Notes under the pieces: generated by a model
The model's database searches: none
What the model saw: the letters and a program-made list of their open reading frames with translations, nothing else
Told to the model about the DNA's origin: nothing
Source: Streptomyces viridochromogenes
Lineage (GTDB): Bacteria > Actinomycetota > Actinomycetes > Streptomycetales > Streptomycetaceae
Length of the DNA stretch: 64,000 nucleotides
Direction of reading: 5' to 3'
Assembly (NCBI RefSeq): GCF_001270495.1
Contig: NZ_LGUR01000241.1
Location: forward strand, 62,001 to 126,000
Translations under genes and position numbers: made by a program
In this document: piece after piece, positions 9,246-18,517 of the stretch
Position numbering within the stretch: the stretch's first letter is position 1
Layout of the letters: each line of letters starts with the position of its first letter

Positions 9246-12200
9246 CTAGCGAAGCCGCTGGCTGATGACCTTTGACACACCATCGCCCTGCATGGAGACG
9301 CCGTACAACGCGTCGGCGACCTCCATCGTGCGCTTCTGGTGCGTGATCACGATCAGCTGCGAGGCCTCCTGCAGCTCCTGCATGATGCGGATCAGCCGCT
9401 GGAGGTTGGTGTCGTCGAGGGCTGCCTCGACCTCGTCCATGACATAGAACGGGCTCGGCCGGGCCTTGAAGATCGACACCAGCATCGCGACCGCGGTGAG
9501 TGAACGCTCACCACCCGAGAGCAGCGACAGCCGCTTGACCTTCTTGCCGGGAGGACGTGCCTCGACGTCGACACCTGTGGTGAGCATGTTGTCGGGATCG
9601 GTCAGGATCAGCCGTCCCTCGCCACCGGGGAACAGCCGGCTGAAGACACCCTCGAACTCCCGGGCCGTGTCCCGGTATGCCTCGGTGAAGACCTGCTCGA
9701 CCCGCTCGTCGACCTCCTTGACGACCTGGAGCAGGTCGGCGCGGGTCTTCTTCAGGTCTTCCAGCTGCTCACTGAGGAACTTGTGCCGTTCCTCCAGCGC
9801 CGCGAACTCCTCAAGGGCGAGCGGGTTGACCTTGCCGAGCTGCTGGTAGGCCCGCTCGGCGGCCTTGAGCCGCTTCTCCTGCTCGGCCCGGACGAAGGGC
9901 TTGGGCTGGTTGCGCGGGTGCTCGGGGTCCTCCGGGAGCTGCTCGCCCTCGGCGGCCAGGGAGGGCGGTACGAGCTGGTGGGGGCCGTACTCGGAGACGA
10001 GCCCGGCGGGCTCCACGCCCAGCTCCTCCAGCGCCTTGGTCTCCAACTGCTCGATCCGCATCCGCTTCTCGGCGCCGAGGACCTCGCCCCGGTGCACCGA
10101 GTCGGTCAGCTTGTCGAGTTCGGCCTTGAGGTCGCGGCCCTGGTTACGGGCGACAGTGAGTTCCTGCTCGCGCCTGGCCTTGGCGGCCTCGGCGGCGGTG
10201 CGCTCCTCGTCGGCGCGGGCGAGGGAGACCTCCACGTGCGCGAGCAGCTGCCGGGTTCCGGAAGCGACGGCTTCCGCGACGGCCGCCTCGTGCCGCAGCC
10301 GGGCCCGCCGCTGCTCGGCACGCGCGCGTGCGTCGCGCTCCGCTCGGGCGGCGCGGTCGAGGGAGTCGGCGCGGCCGGCGAGTCCCTTGACGCGTTCCTC
10401 GTGCGTACGGACCTGGAGGCGCGCCTCCATCTCGGTCTGGCGGGCGTTGGCCCCGTCGGCGGCGAGACGGTCCCGTACCGACGGGTCGGGCTCCTCCTCG
10501 ACCGGCATCTCCTCGGCGACGGCGAGCCGCTCGGCCAGTTCCTCGACCTCCGTCAGGGCCTTGTCCAGGGCGTCCTGTGCCCGCGCGGCGGCGGCGACGG
10601 AACGCTCCGCTTCGCCCGCCGCGCCCCTTGCCTGGCCGGCGAGCCGGCCGAGCTGCTGGGCGACCGCCGACTTCTCCCGGTCGGCAGCCCGGCGCCGCTC
10701 CCCCAGCTCTTCGACGAGCGCGGCGGATGCCTTGCGACGCTCGGCCGCCGCGTGCTGGGCCTCGGTGAGTTCCTCGCAGCGGACGGCCAGCTCTTCCAGT
10801 TCGGCGGCGGCCTCGTCCACGGACGCCTGTACTTCGAGGAGGCTCGGCGCCCCGGCGGAGCCGCCGTGGGCGAAGTGGGCGCCGAGGAGGTCGCCTTCGG
10901 CGGTTACGGCGGTGAGGTCGGGGTGGGCGTAGACGAGTTCCTCGGCGTCTTCGAGGGTGGGGACGACGACGATGTTGTGGAGGAGGCGTCGTACTGCCGG
11001 CATCAGGTCGGAAGGTCCGCGGACGAAGTCCGCCGCGTGTTGCTGTCTGGCGGCTGCGGGCTCGTTGTGACTGGTCGCGCGGTTCCCCGCGCCCCCTGGG
11101 TCGGCTGCCGTACCGGCGTCCTGCGGTGCTCCCGCCAGCAGCAGCGACGCCCGTCCGCCGTCCTGCTTGCGCAGGAGTCTGATCGCGTCTGCCGCGGCCG
11201 ACGGTGAGGTGACCGCCACGGCGTCCGCCGCTGCCCCGAAAGCGGCCGCCAGCGGGACCTCGTAGCCCGGCGTCACCGTGAGCAGCTCCGCCGCCGGGCC
11301 CAGCAGTCCCGTGAGGCGGTCCTTCGCGCCGAGCAGTATCCCCGTGCCGTCCTTGCGGCGCAGCCCCAGCGCCAGCGCCTCATGGCGGGCCTGGGTCGCG
11401 GCCCGCCTGCGCTCCGCCGCAGTGGCCGCCTCCCGGGCTGCCGTGAGGGCGGCCTCGGCCTCGCTGAGCTGCCGCTTCGCCTGTTCGTGCTGCTCGCCGA
11501 GCTCCGCGTCGCCGGCGTCCAGGCCGTCGACCTCGGCCTTCAGTACCTCGTACTCCTCCTGCGCGGCGAAGGCCCGCTCCTGGGCCTCGTCCCGTGCGGC
11601 GGCCAGGCGGTCGATCTCGGCCTGGGCGGAGGCCGCACGCGAACGGGCCGCGTTGACCTGCCCGTTCAGCCGGGCCAGGCCCTCGCGGCGGTCGGCGATG
11701 GCGCGGGCGACGTCCTTCAGACGCCGTTCCTCCTGAGTGAGGTCCCGTTCGAGTTCGGCGCGGTGGGCGACCGTGTCCTCCAGGGCGCGCTCGGCCGCCT
11801 CCAGGGCCGCTTCGAGTTCGGCCTCCTGCTCACGGATGCGGGCGGCCTCGCGCTCCATGTCCTCGGGTTCTCGGCCCCGCCGCTCCTCCGGCGGCGCGGA
11901 CGTCGCGCTCTTCACGCGCGCGTCGGCCAACGAGATCGTGCCGCGCACCCGCTCGGCGAGCTGCGACAGCTCGTACCAGGTCTGCTGGGCCCGCTGGAGG
12001 CGTGGCGTGAGCTGCCGTACCTCGTCCTCCAGGAGAGCCTCGCGCTGGAGCGCCTTCTTCAGCTCCTGCTCGGCGGCTTCCTTGCGTTCCTTGAGCGCGG
12101 CCTCGTCGGCGACCTCGGCCTGGAGCGCCTCCCGGAGCCGTACGAGATCGTCGGCGAGGAGGCGGAGCCGGGCGTCGCGCAGATCCGCCTGGATGACGGC

Positions 12201-12845
12201 GGCCCTGCGCGCCACCGCCGCCTGGCGGCCCAGCGGCTTCAACTGCCGGCGCAACTCGTCCGTCAGGTCCTGCACGCGCGCGAGGTTGGCCTGCATCGCG
12301 TCCAGTTTCCTGAGGGCCTTCTCCTTGCGCTTGCGATGCTTGAGGACGCCCGCGGCCTCTTCGATGAAGGCGCGGCGGCCCATGGGGTCGGCATGCAGGA
12401 CGGAGTCGAGCTGGCCCTGGCCGACGATGACGTGCATCTCACGGCCGATGCCGGAGTCGGAGAGGAGTTCCTGGATGTCGAGGAGACGGCAGGTGTCGCC
12501 GTTGATCTGGTACTCGCTGCCGCCGTTGCGGAACATGATCCGCGTGATGGTGACCTCGGCGTACTCGATGGGCAGTGCGCCATCGGAGTTGTCGATGGTC
12601 AGCGAAACCTCGGCACGGCCAAGTGGCGGACGGCCGGTGGTGCCGGCGAAGATGACGTCCTCCATCTTGCCGCCGCGCAGCGACTTGGCACCCTGCTCAC
12701 CCATGACCCAGCTGAGCGCGTCCACGACATTGGACTTGCCCGAGCCGTTCGGTCCGACGACGCACGTGATCCCCGGCTCGAACCGGAGCGTGGTCGCCGA
12801 GGCGAACGACTTGAACCCGCGGAGGGTCAGGGCCTTGAGGTGCAC
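9246..12845 (-). CDS. smc: Chromosome segregation ATPase Smc
   Basis: A 1199-residue SMC protein, the core of the condensin-like complex that compacts and separates chromosomes. Walker A is GPNGSGKSN at residues 31-39. Two long coiled coils flank a hinge at about 500-680. The ABC signature LSLLSGGERSLTA lies near 1105 and Walker B FYVMDEVEAALDD near 1133. The start is the GTG at 12845 (VHLKALTLRGFKSF), where the family N-terminus begins; the upstream extension is not homologous. It is slightly longer than the S. coelicolor protein as I remember it, partly because a dispersed repeat is read in frame within the hinge region (about residues 580-593). Confidence 0.97.
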   Translation of the reverse strand: MHLKALTLRGFKSFASATTLRFEPGITCVVGPNGSGKSNVVDALSWVMGEQGAKSLRGGKMEDVIFAGTTGRPPLGRAEVSLTIDNSDGALPIEYAEVTITRIMFRNGGSEYQINGDTCRLLDIQELLSDSGIGREMHVIVGQGQLDSVLHADPMGRRAFIEEAAGVLKHRKRKEKALRKLDAMQANLARVQDLTDELRRQLKPLGRQAAVARRAAVIQADLRDARLRLLADDLVRLREALQAEVADEAALKERKEAAEQELKKALQREALLEDEVRQLTPRLQRAQQTWYELSQLAERVRGTISLADARVKSATSAPPEERRGREPEDMEREAARIREQEAELEAALEAAERALEDTVAHRAELERDLTQEERRLKDVARAIADRREGLARLNGQVNAARSRAASAQAEIDRLAAARDEAQERAFAAQEEYEVLKAEVDGLDAGDAELGEQHEQAKRQLSEAEAALTAAREAATAAERRRAATQARHEALALGLRRKDGTGILLGAKDRLTGLLGPAAELLTVTPGYEVPLAAAFGAAADAVAVTSPSAAADAIRLLRKQDGGRASLLLAGAPQDAGTAADPGGAGNRATSHNEPAAARQQHAADFVRGPSDLMPAVRRLLHNIVVVPTLEDAEELVYAHPDLTAVTAEGDLLGAHFAHGGSAGAPSLLEVQASVDEAAAELEELAVRCEELTEAQHAAAERRKASAALVEELGERRRAADREKSAVAQQLGRLAGQARGAAGEAERSVAAAARAQDALDKALTEVEELAERLAVAEEMPVEEEPDPSVRDRLAADGANARQTEMEARLQVRTHEERVKGLAGRADSLDRAARAERDARARAEQRRARLRHEAAVAEAVASGTRQLLAHVEVSLARADEERTAAEAAKARREQELTVARNQGRDLKAELDKLTDSVHRGEVLGAEKRMRIEQLETKALEELGVEPAGLVSEYGPHQLVPPSLAAEGEQLPEDPEHPRNQPKPFVRAEQEKRLKAAERAYQQLGKVNPLALEEFAALEERHKFLSEQLEDLKKTRADLLQVVKEVDERVEQVFTEAYRDTAREFEGVFSRLFPGGEGRLILTDPDNMLTTGVDVEARPPGKKVKRLSLLSGGERSLTAVAMLVSIFKARPSPFYVMDEVEAALDDTNLQRLIRIMQELQEASQLIVITHQKRTMEVADALYGVSMQGDGVSKVISQRLR
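11068..11105. repeat. Dispersed Streptomyces repeat inserted in smc coding sequence
   Basis: On the minus strand it reads GGGGGCGCGGGGAACCGC followed by GCGACCAGTCACAACG. It is nearly identical to the copy at 20797-20830 and to the family consensus I know. It is in frame in smc and encodes GAGNRATSHNE within a low-complexity insert of the hinge region. Confidence 0.8.
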
Positions 12846-12974
12846 GCCGCTGGACTCTACCTTCCGCCGGTATCCCACTCCATGAACCCGCGGTTTCACC
12901 GATGAACGTGCAGGGCACACCAGACGTTAAAGAGGGTGAAAGGATGCGCGGGGCAGTAAGCGGGGGCAAGAAAG

Positions 12975-12996
12975 AAGGGACGCCGAAGCGTCCCTT
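12975..12996 (-). terminator. Hairpin terminator downstream of the 67-residue protein gene
   Basis: A perfect 9-bp stem AAGGGACGC / GCGTCCCTT with a CGAA tetraloop. It lies 102 bp past the stop of the minus-strand gene ending at 13099 and upstream of smc. The rest of 12846-13098 shows no gene. Confidence 0.75.
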
Positions 12997-13098
12997 GCAA
13001 CTTCTGACGGCTGACCTACCAGTCGTCTGAACAACTACTTAGCGGTTGGATACGGGCCGCCCAACCACTGCTTTTGCTGTTGTGGAGCGATGCAGTGA

Positions 13099-13302
13099 TC
13101 AGGTGAGCGCAGGCTCCGCCTGGTGTGCGTCGATGCTCTCCATGATCCTGTCGTGAGAAGCGGCAGCCGTCAGCGCGTCGTTCTCCGCCTGGATTCGTCC
13201 GAGCTCGGATTCCAGGTCCTGTACGCGCTGCTGGAGCCGTCGCATCTCGGCGAGGAGTCGAGGGTCGGAGCCGCCGACGTAACCGAGAAGCGCCTTTGCC
13301 AT
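13099..13302 (-). CDS. Small coiled-coil protein, conserved in actinobacteria
   Basis: A 67-residue protein starting MAKALLGYVGGSDPRLLAEM, followed by a heptad-like coiled coil (RRLQQRVQDLESELGRIQAEND, about residues 21-42) and an acidic tail. GGAGG precedes the ATG by 10 bases. I recall small proteins with this N-terminus being conserved across Streptomyces, but no function is known to me. It is a single-gene unit between acyP and smc with its own terminator. The 383-bp stretch 13303-13685 upstream contains its promoter and no convincing gene. Confidence 0.75.
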   Translation of the reverse strand: MAKALLGYVGGSDPRLLAEMRRLQQRVQDLESELGRIQAENDALTAAASHDRIMESIDAHQAEPALT

Positions 13303-13685
13303 GATGGATGGTCCTCCACACTGAGTGACCGACCGAAGCGGTGTGGGTCGTGAGGGATTTCGCACCCGCGGTTGCTTGGCAGGCCTGGAGTTGTACTGCC
13401 GTTCAGCCACGCCAAACAGCGAAGGTGCGCGGGGCTTTCAGCGTCTCACCAAAAAGTTTGACGGTCAACACGATCACGCCCCGTATTGGCGGGCAACCCG
13501 GGGGCACACGGCCGAAAAGCGGCTGCGCGGCGACTCCTGCGGGGCCCTCGGGGCGTGGCGATCATCCTTGAGTGCGGAGCCTGCCATCACGAGCGCTTCT
13601 TGGCAACCACCTGCTCATTTCTGCTCGGGGCAGTTGCCAGTGGCAGGTCCCTCCGCTTGCGCCAGGGACGATTTACAGAATCGGG

Positions 13686-13967
13686 TCAGCGGATGGCGAA
13701 GCCGTCGTAACCCCCGCGGGGTGTGTCCCAGATCTCGGTGACACCGTCGACCCGCCCGGGCGTGTCGTCTCCCTCAAGCCAACCGAGGAGCCCTTCACAG
13801 CCTTCCCGCGTGCCCTCCGCGACCACCTGGACCCGGCCGTCGTCCAAATTGAGAGCAAAACCACTCAGGCCGCCGATCTCGAGGGCCTTGGCCCGCGTGA
13901 ACCAGCGAAAACCCACACCTTGGACGCGTCCACGCACCCAGGCGACCAGCCGTACATCCTCGCTCAT
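13686..13967 (-). CDS. acyP: Acylphosphatase
   Basis: A 93-residue acylphosphatase that hydrolyses carboxyl-phosphate bonds such as acetyl phosphate or carbamoyl phosphate. The signature [12 protein letters not shown] contains the catalytic Arg21, and Asn40 lies in [13 protein letters not shown]. The terminal GYDGFAIR is typical. It is full length. Linkage of acyP to smc and mutM/rnc is the usual actinobacterial arrangement. It is divergent from the CAP-domain gene, with 152 bp between starts. Confidence 0.95.
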   Translation of the reverse strand: MSEDVRLVAWVRGRVQGVGFRWFTRAKALEIGGLSGFALNLDDGRVQVVAEGTREGCEGLLGWLEGDDTPGRVDGVTEIWDTPRGGYDGFAIR

Positions 13968-14119
13968 GACTGCAACCTAACGGGCCAATGTCTCTCTGGG
14001 CACTTCCTCCTCTGGCGCTATGGGGTACCGTCCCCACCCAATGAATCCCATATGAAACTCACACGATCGAGTGAGTTCTGTGGGGATCTTGAGACCGCAG
14101 GGACGAGGAAGGCCAGGAC

Positions 14120-15262
14120 ATGGGACGCCACCGACGCTCCGCCGCCGGCCGCGCCGCCACGGGCCGCGCCACGGGGGTCACACATACGGACGGCTCTTAC
14201 ACGGAGGGCCACGACCCACGGGACTCGTACGGCGGCGACCGCCCGACGATGGGCATCGCGCCCTATCTGAACCCGGAGGCGTACGCCGAGGCCTACGCGA
14301 AGAGCGACGCCTACCTGTTCGCCTCGGACGACGACTACGACCGGATCACCGGCACCACGACGTTCCCGGACCACGAGACCGCCGCGTTCCGCAGTGACGG
14401 CTTCACGCCCAGCACGGGCTCCCGGCGCCCCGGCGGCGGCTCGCACCGCCGTCGCAAGAAGAAGGCCGTGGCACCGGTGAAGACCGGGCTGCTCGGCGTC
14501 TCCGCGGCGGTCGCCCTGGGCACGGTCGCGGTCGCCACGGGCGTGGTGCCCGGCATCGACAACTACCAGCTCGGCGGCGGCAACGGCGCGGACAAGGTGC
14601 AGGCCGCCGACACGCCGACCAACGCCCCGATCGAGCAGGGCGGCACGTCCGGCAGCGCCGACAGCCACGACAGCGGCTCCTCGACCAGCCGTGACGTCGA
14701 ACGGCCCACCTCGCCGGCCCCGTCGACGTCGTCGGCCGCACCGACGAAGACCCCGTCGAAGAAGCCGTCGGCCACGCCCAGCCAGAAGCCGAAGGAGACT
14801 CCTTCTCGTACGGCCACGAAGGCGCCGGAGAAGGAGAAGCAGCCGGAGCGGGAGAAGACCAGCGCCCCCGTGCAGATGTCGGCCCAGGCCGCCGCCGCGG
14901 CCGAGGTGCTCCAGCTCGTCAACCAGGAGCGCGCACAGGTCGGCTGCAGCGCGGTCGCCGCCAACAGCTCCCTCACCGACCTGGCCCAGGACTTCAGCGA
15001 GGACATGGCCGCGCGGGGCTTCTTCGACCACACCGACCCCGGCGGGGCGTCCCCATGGGACCGGGCCGCGAAGGCCGGCATCACCGACCTCGGCGGCGAG
15101 AACATAGCCCGCGGCCAGGCCGACGCGGCCGCGGTGATGGATGCCTGGATGAACAGCCCGGGCCACAAGGCCAACATCCTGAACTGCGACTTCAAGACCC
15201 TGGGAGTCGGCGTGCACTTCGGTGCGGGCGGACCTTGGTGGACGCAGGACTTCGGGTACTAG
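14120..15262 (+). CDS. Membrane-anchored CAP/SCP-domain protein
   Basis: A 380-residue protein with a hydrophilic N-terminal region containing repeated Tyr/Asp patches (LNPEAYAEAYAKSDAYLF), a basic stop RRRKKK, one membrane segment at about residues 118-137, then a Ser/Thr/Pro/Lys-rich linker (TPSKKPSATPSQKP) of about 110 residues. The C-terminal CAP domain at about 257-380 shows LQLVNQERAQVGC, the GFFDHTDPGG motif and MNSPGHKANIL. The layout suggests a type II membrane protein with the CAP domain outside, reaching through the wall. CAP domains occur in secreted proteins with varied roles, so function is open. Start ATG 14120 follows GAGGA. Confidence 0.88.
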   Translation: MGRHRRSAAGRAATGRATGVTHTDGSYTEGHDPRDSYGGDRPTMGIAPYLNPEAYAEAYAKSDAYLFASDDDYDRITGTTTFPDHETAAFRSDGFTPSTGSRRPGGGSHRRRKKKAVAPVKTGLLGVSAAVALGTVAVATGVVPGIDNYQLGGGNGADKVQAADTPTNAPIEQGGTSGSADSHDSGSSTSRDVERPTSPAPSTSSAAPTKTPSKKPSATPSQKPKETPSRTATKAPEKEKQPEREKTSAPVQMSAQAAAAAEVLQLVNQERAQVGCSAVAANSSLTDLAQDFSEDMAARGFFDHTDPGGASPWDRAAKAGITDLGGENIARGQADAAAVMDAWMNSPGHKANILNCDFKTLGVGVHFGAGGPWWTQDFGY

Positions 15263-15299
15263 GGGCACAGCACCGCACCCCAGGCGGATCTCGGCCGCA

Positions 15300-15328
15300 G
15301 TTAGCGCTAACTACAGGTTAGCGCTGCA
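15300..15328 (+). promoter_or_regulatory. Putative operator of the HxlR regulator
   Basis: A perfect 12-bp palindrome GTTAGCGCTAAC (15300-15311) is followed 17 bases on by a second GTTAGCGCT (15317-15325). A TACGCT hexamer at 15335-15340 is a candidate -10 element only 7 bases before the start codon, so the transcript may be leaderless. The pattern suggests autoregulation by the downstream DNA-binding protein. Confidence 0.6.
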
Positions 15329-15346
15329 TTGAAGTACGCTGAAGTC

Positions 15347-15748
15347 ATGGACGTCAAGCAGGAGGGAACCGAGGCGCAGGACCTCCCGTACAACGTGTTC
15401 GCCAAGGCCTGTCCCTCGCGCGGCACGCTGGAGCACGTCACGGGTCGCTGGGGCGGACTCACGCTCGGCGCCCTGTACGAGGGTTCGCTGCGCTTCAACG
15501 AGCTGCGCCGTCGTGTCGACGGCGTCAGCGAGAAGATGCTGTCCCAGACGCTGCACGCCCTGGAGCGAGACGGCCTGGTACACCGCGAGGCCCAGCCGAC
15601 GAACCCGCCGCGGGTCGACTACGAGCTGACGCCGCTGGGGCGCGGGGTCGCCGAGCGGCTGCTGACCCTCATCCACTTCGTGGAGGGGCAGATGGACGAC
15701 GTGCTGGAGGCACGTCAGCGTTACGACGGGACGCGCGGCGCCCTCTGA
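15347..15748 (+). CDS. HxlR-family winged-helix transcriptional regulator
   Basis: A 133-residue regulator of the HxlR/MarR-like family. Family marks are Cys near residue 23 ([17 protein letters not shown]), [22 protein letters not shown] as the recognition helix region (about 50-71), and the wing [22 protein letters not shown]. Such proteins sense oxidants or electrophiles through the N-terminal Cys in several species. The divergently transcribed target usually found next door is not evident; the upstream gene is the CAP protein on the same strand. Its 3' end overlaps mutM tail to tail by 28 bp. Confidence 0.9.
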   Translation: MDVKQEGTEAQDLPYNVFAKACPSRGTLEHVTGRWGGLTLGALYEGSLRFNELRRRVDGVSEKMLSQTLHALERDGLVHREAQPTNPPRVDYELTPLGRGVAERLLTLIHFVEGQMDDVLEARQRYDGTRGAL

Positions 15749-16581
15749 CACTTCGGGCAGAAGTAGCTGGACCGGTTCATCCAGGGCCGTCGGCGCATCG
15801 GCGTACCGCACCGCTTGCACGGCAGCCCCTCACGGCCGTACGCGTCGAGCGACCGGTCGAAGTAGCCCGACTCACCGTTGACGTTGACGTACAGGCTGTC
15901 GAAGCTCGTGCCGCCCACCGCGAGGGCCGCGTTCATCACGTCCCTTACGTGGCCCAGGAGTTCGAGGCTGCGCGGGCGTGTGAAGGCCGCGGTCGGGCGG
16001 TCGTAGTGGAGGCGGGTGCGCCAAAGGGCCTCGTCCGCGTAGATGTTGCCGACACCGCTGATCAACGACTGGTCGAGCAGGGCCCGTTTGATGGTCGTGC
16101 GCTTGCGGCGCAGAGCCTGGTGGAAGGCCTCGTCGTCGAAGAGCGGGTCCAGGGGGTCGCGGGCGATGTGCGCGATGACGTCGGGCAGACCGTCGGCGGT
16201 GTTGTCGTGCAACGACAGGCCGCCGAAGGTGCGTTGGTCGACGAAGCGCAGCTCGGTGCCGAGGGCGTCCGCGAACCGGACCCGGATCCTGAGGTGCTTC
16301 TCGTCGGGCGCGTTCTGCGGCTGGACCAGCAGCTGACCGCTCATGCCGAGGTGGGCCAGGATCGACTGGTGCGTGTCCTCCAGGGGCAGCCACAGGTACT
16401 TGCCGCGACGGCTCGGTGTGCCGATGCGGTGCCCCTTTAGACGGTGTGCGAAGTCGTCCGCGCCGGCGATGTGCCGGCGTACGGCACGCGGGTGCAGCAC
16501 CTCGGCGTCGGCGACGGTGCGATGGGCGACCCACCGCTCCAGACCGCGCCGTACGACCTCGACCTCGGGCAACTCGGGCAT
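15721..16581 (-). CDS. mutM: Formamidopyrimidine-DNA glycosylase (Fpg/MutM)
   Basis: A 286-residue bifunctional DNA glycosylase/AP lyase that removes 8-oxoguanine and FaPy lesions. The mature N-terminus PELPEVE supplies the catalytic Pro and Glu. The H2TH region includes [17 protein letters not shown], and the C-terminal zinc finger has four Cys in CKRCGTP and FCPKCQR. Length is normal. The gene follows rnc after a 98-bp gap with a hairpin. The rnc-mutM-smc order is the usual actinobacterial one, here with acyP and other genes between. Confidence 0.96.
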   Translation of the reverse strand: MPELPEVEVVRRGLERWVAHRTVADAEVLHPRAVRRHIAGADDFAHRLKGHRIGTPSRRGKYLWLPLEDTHQSILAHLGMSGQLLVQPQNAPDEKHLRIRVRFADALGTELRFVDQRTFGGLSLHDNTADGLPDVIAHIARDPLDPLFDDEAFHQALRRKRTTIKRALLDQSLISGVGNIYADEALWRTRLHYDRPTAAFTRPRSLELLGHVRDVMNAALAVGGTSFDSLYVNVNGESGYFDRSLDAYGREGLPCKRCGTPMRRRPWMNRSSYFCPKCQRAPRVPS

Positions 16582-16628
16582 GGGATCCCCCGTACACACC
16601 TGCGTGGCCCGTCGGGCCCCTGAATGGA

Positions 16629-16665
16629 CCGAGCGCCCGCCCCGCGGCGGGGTACGGGCGCTCGG
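16629..16665 (-). terminator. Hairpin between rnc and mutM
   Basis: An 11-bp stem CCGAGCGCCCG / CGGGCGCTCGG with an inner CCCCGC-rich stem. It may be a terminator or attenuator. Because it lies just after the RNase III gene, processing by RNase III itself is also possible. Confidence 0.6.
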
Positions 16666-16679
16666 ATCGCTCTGTTCGG

Positions 16680-17537
16680 TCAGGCGGAGGCCGACGGCGC
16701 GTCGGCGTCCGGCTCAGCGGAATCCGGCTCACCGGTGTCCAGCTCAGCGGCATCCGCTGCCGCCTTCGCCTTCTTGGCGCGCTCGTCCGCCGCGGCCCGG
16801 ATGGACCGCCACGCGGATTCCGCGGCCTGCTGCTCCGCCTCCTTCTTGCTGCGGCCGGTGCCGGTGCCGTACGAGACGCCTCCGACGCGGGCGGCAGCAG
16901 TGAAGGTCTTCTCGTGGTCGGGGCCGGTCTCCGTGACCAGGTACTCGGGAACACCGAGCCCCTCGGTCGCGGTGAGCTCCTGGAGGCTGGTCTTCCAGTC
17001 CAGGCCGGCTCCGAGGTTCGAGGACTTCTCGATCAGGGGGTCGAACAGGCGGTGCACCAGCTCCGCCGCCGATTCCAGTCCCTGGTCGAGATAGACCGCG
17101 CCGATCACCGCTTCCAGGGTGTCGGCGAGGATCGATGCCTTGTCCCGGCCGCCCGTGCCCTCTTCACCCCGGCCGAGCCGGATGAAGGAGCCCAGTTCCA
17201 GCCCGCGGCCGACCTCGGCCAGCGCACGCGAGTTGACCACCGCGGCCCGCAACTTGGCCAGCTGGCCTTCGGGCAGGTCCGGGTGGGTGCGGTACAGCGT
17301 GTCCGTGACAACGAGGCCGAGAACGGAGTCCCCGAGGAACTCCAGGCGCTCGTTGGTGGGCAGGCCGCCGTTCTCGTACGCGTACGACCGATGGGTCAGC
17401 GCACGCACCAGAAGGGCGGACTCGAGCTTGTACCCGAGCCGCCCTTCCAACAGCGTGTGGGACGAGGCCTGGCTGTCCGCCTTCTTGCGGGCGTTTGGGT
17501 CCGCCTTGGCGTCTTCCGCCTTCTTGGCAGTGGACAC
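16680..17537 (-). CDS. rnc: Ribonuclease III
   Basis: A 285-residue double-strand-specific RNase, the orthologue of S. coelicolor AbsB, which is needed for rRNA processing and antibiotic production. The catalytic signature [13 protein letters not shown] is at about residues 60-72, with the second acidic site [13 protein letters not shown] near 140-152. The double-stranded RNA-binding domain covers about 180-250 ([13 protein letters not shown], then [18 protein letters not shown]). A charged Ala/Asp-rich tail follows. I chose the GTG at 17537 (VSTAKK) with GAGAGG upstream; a longer frame exists but lacks similarity. It begins 19 bp after rpmF. Confidence 0.95.
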   Translation of the reverse strand: MSTAKKAEDAKADPNARKKADSQASSHTLLEGRLGYKLESALLVRALTHRSYAYENGGLPTNERLEFLGDSVLGLVVTDTLYRTHPDLPEGQLAKLRAAVVNSRALAEVGRGLELGSFIRLGRGEEGTGGRDKASILADTLEAVIGAVYLDQGLESAAELVHRLFDPLIEKSSNLGAGLDWKTSLQELTATEGLGVPEYLVTETGPDHEKTFTAAARVGGVSYGTGTGRSKKEAEQQAAESAWRSIRAAADERAKKAKAAADAAELDTGEPDSAEPDADAPSASA

Positions 17538-17556
17538 AGTGCCTCTCACCAGCCGC

Positions 17557-17730
17557 TCAGACCTCGAGGACCTGGCGCTTGTTGTAGGTGCCGCAAGACG
17601 GGCACGCAATGTGCTGCTGCTTGGGCTCGTGGCAGCGCTCGCACGCAACCAGGGTGGGGACCGCAGCCTTCCACTGCGACCGGCGGTGGCGCGTGTTGCT
17701 GCGCGACATCTTCCGCTTCGGAACAGCCAC
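17557..17730 (-). CDS. rpmF: 50S ribosomal protein L32
   Basis: A 57-residue ribosomal protein starting [20 protein letters not shown]. It has the zinc-binding form with two CxxC pairs (CERC and CPSC). The GTG start lies 2 bp after the yceD stop, with GGAGAAG in the yceD 3' end as ribosome site. The yceD-rpmF pair is nearly universal in bacteria. Confidence 0.97.
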   Translation of the reverse strand: MAVPKRKMSRSNTRHRRSQWKAAVPTLVACERCHEPKQQHIACPSCGTYNKRQVLEV

Positions 17731-17732
17731 GG

Positions 17733-18380
17733 CTACTTCTCCTGCTTCTCGTCGACGCCCGCTTCCGCTTCGGCGCCGCTCATCTCGTCCTTCTCGCCGT
17801 CTCCGAGTGAACCGGCGAGTCCCTGCAGTGCCGCCCAACGGATGTCGACGGCGTCATGGTGGTGGTCCGGGTCGTCCGCAAGGCGTGCGCCGCACTCGGC
17901 GCACAGTCCCGGGCAGTCTTCCTGGCACACCGGCTGCATCGGCAGTGCGAGCACCACCGCATCACGCAGCACGGGTTCGAGGTCGAACAAGCCGTCCTCG
18001 AGAAAGAGCCTGTCCTCGTCGTCCTCGGCGTCGTCGCCGGGTTCCGCGCTGTGGTGGCGGCCCCGATCGTCGGCGTCAGGGTACGAGAACATCTCCTGGA
18101 AGTCCGCTTCGACGTCGAGCTGAAGCGGCTCCAGACACCTTACGCACTCCCCCTCGGCCTGTGCACGGCCGGTGCCTGTGACAAGCACCCCTTCCATGAC
18201 CGACTCGAGCCGGAGTTCGAGCTCAACCGGGGCGCCTTCCGGCACTCCGATGACCCCCTGGATACCGAAGTCCTTGGGGGCGTCGATCGTGCGGGTCAGG
18301 CGCTGCAGCGCACCGGGCCGCCGACCCAGCTCGTGCGTGTCGAACACGAGAGGGTTGCGGTGGTCGAGGCGGGCTGTCAC
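17733..18380 (-). CDS. YceD/DUF177 family protein
   Basis: A 215-residue DUF177 (YceD-like) protein. Conserved features are the CVRCLEPL motif near residue 79 and the late [16 protein letters not shown] segment, four Cys plausibly forming a metal site. The family is linked to 23S rRNA accumulation and is found directly before rpmF, as here with 2 bp spacing. The acidic middle (residues about 105-125) and acidic tail are Streptomyces-type additions. GTG start at 18380 with AGGA upstream. Confidence 0.9.
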   Translation of the reverse strand: MTARLDHRNPLVFDTHELGRRPGALQRLTRTIDAPKDFGIQGVIGVPEGAPVELELRLESVMEGVLVTGTGRAQAEGECVRCLEPLQLDVEADFQEMFSYPDADDRGRHHSAEPGDDAEDDEDRLFLEDGLFDLEPVLRDAVVLALPMQPVCQEDCPGLCAECGARLADDPDHHHDAVDIRWAALQGLAGSLGDGEKDEMSGAEAEAGVDEKQEK

Positions 18381-18517
18381 GCCATTCCTGCTTTCGATCT
18401 GCTGAGCTCAGAGGGTCACTGCCCTGCGGTGTTCCCGGGCAGCGTTGATCGCGGACGTACACGCGACCGAAGAGCCAGGATACTGGACCTTTCGCTCACC
18501 GCCCAATCCGGCGATCC

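Noticed and set aside
11010..11160. Frameshift or intron in smc at the repeat
   Set aside because: The reading frame is intact through the repeat and similarity resumes on both sides, so it is an in-frame insertion.
13303..13685. Possible gene on either strand between acyP and the 67-residue protein
   Set aside because: Open frames are short, overlap each other and lack consistent codon bias; treated as promoter and downstream region.
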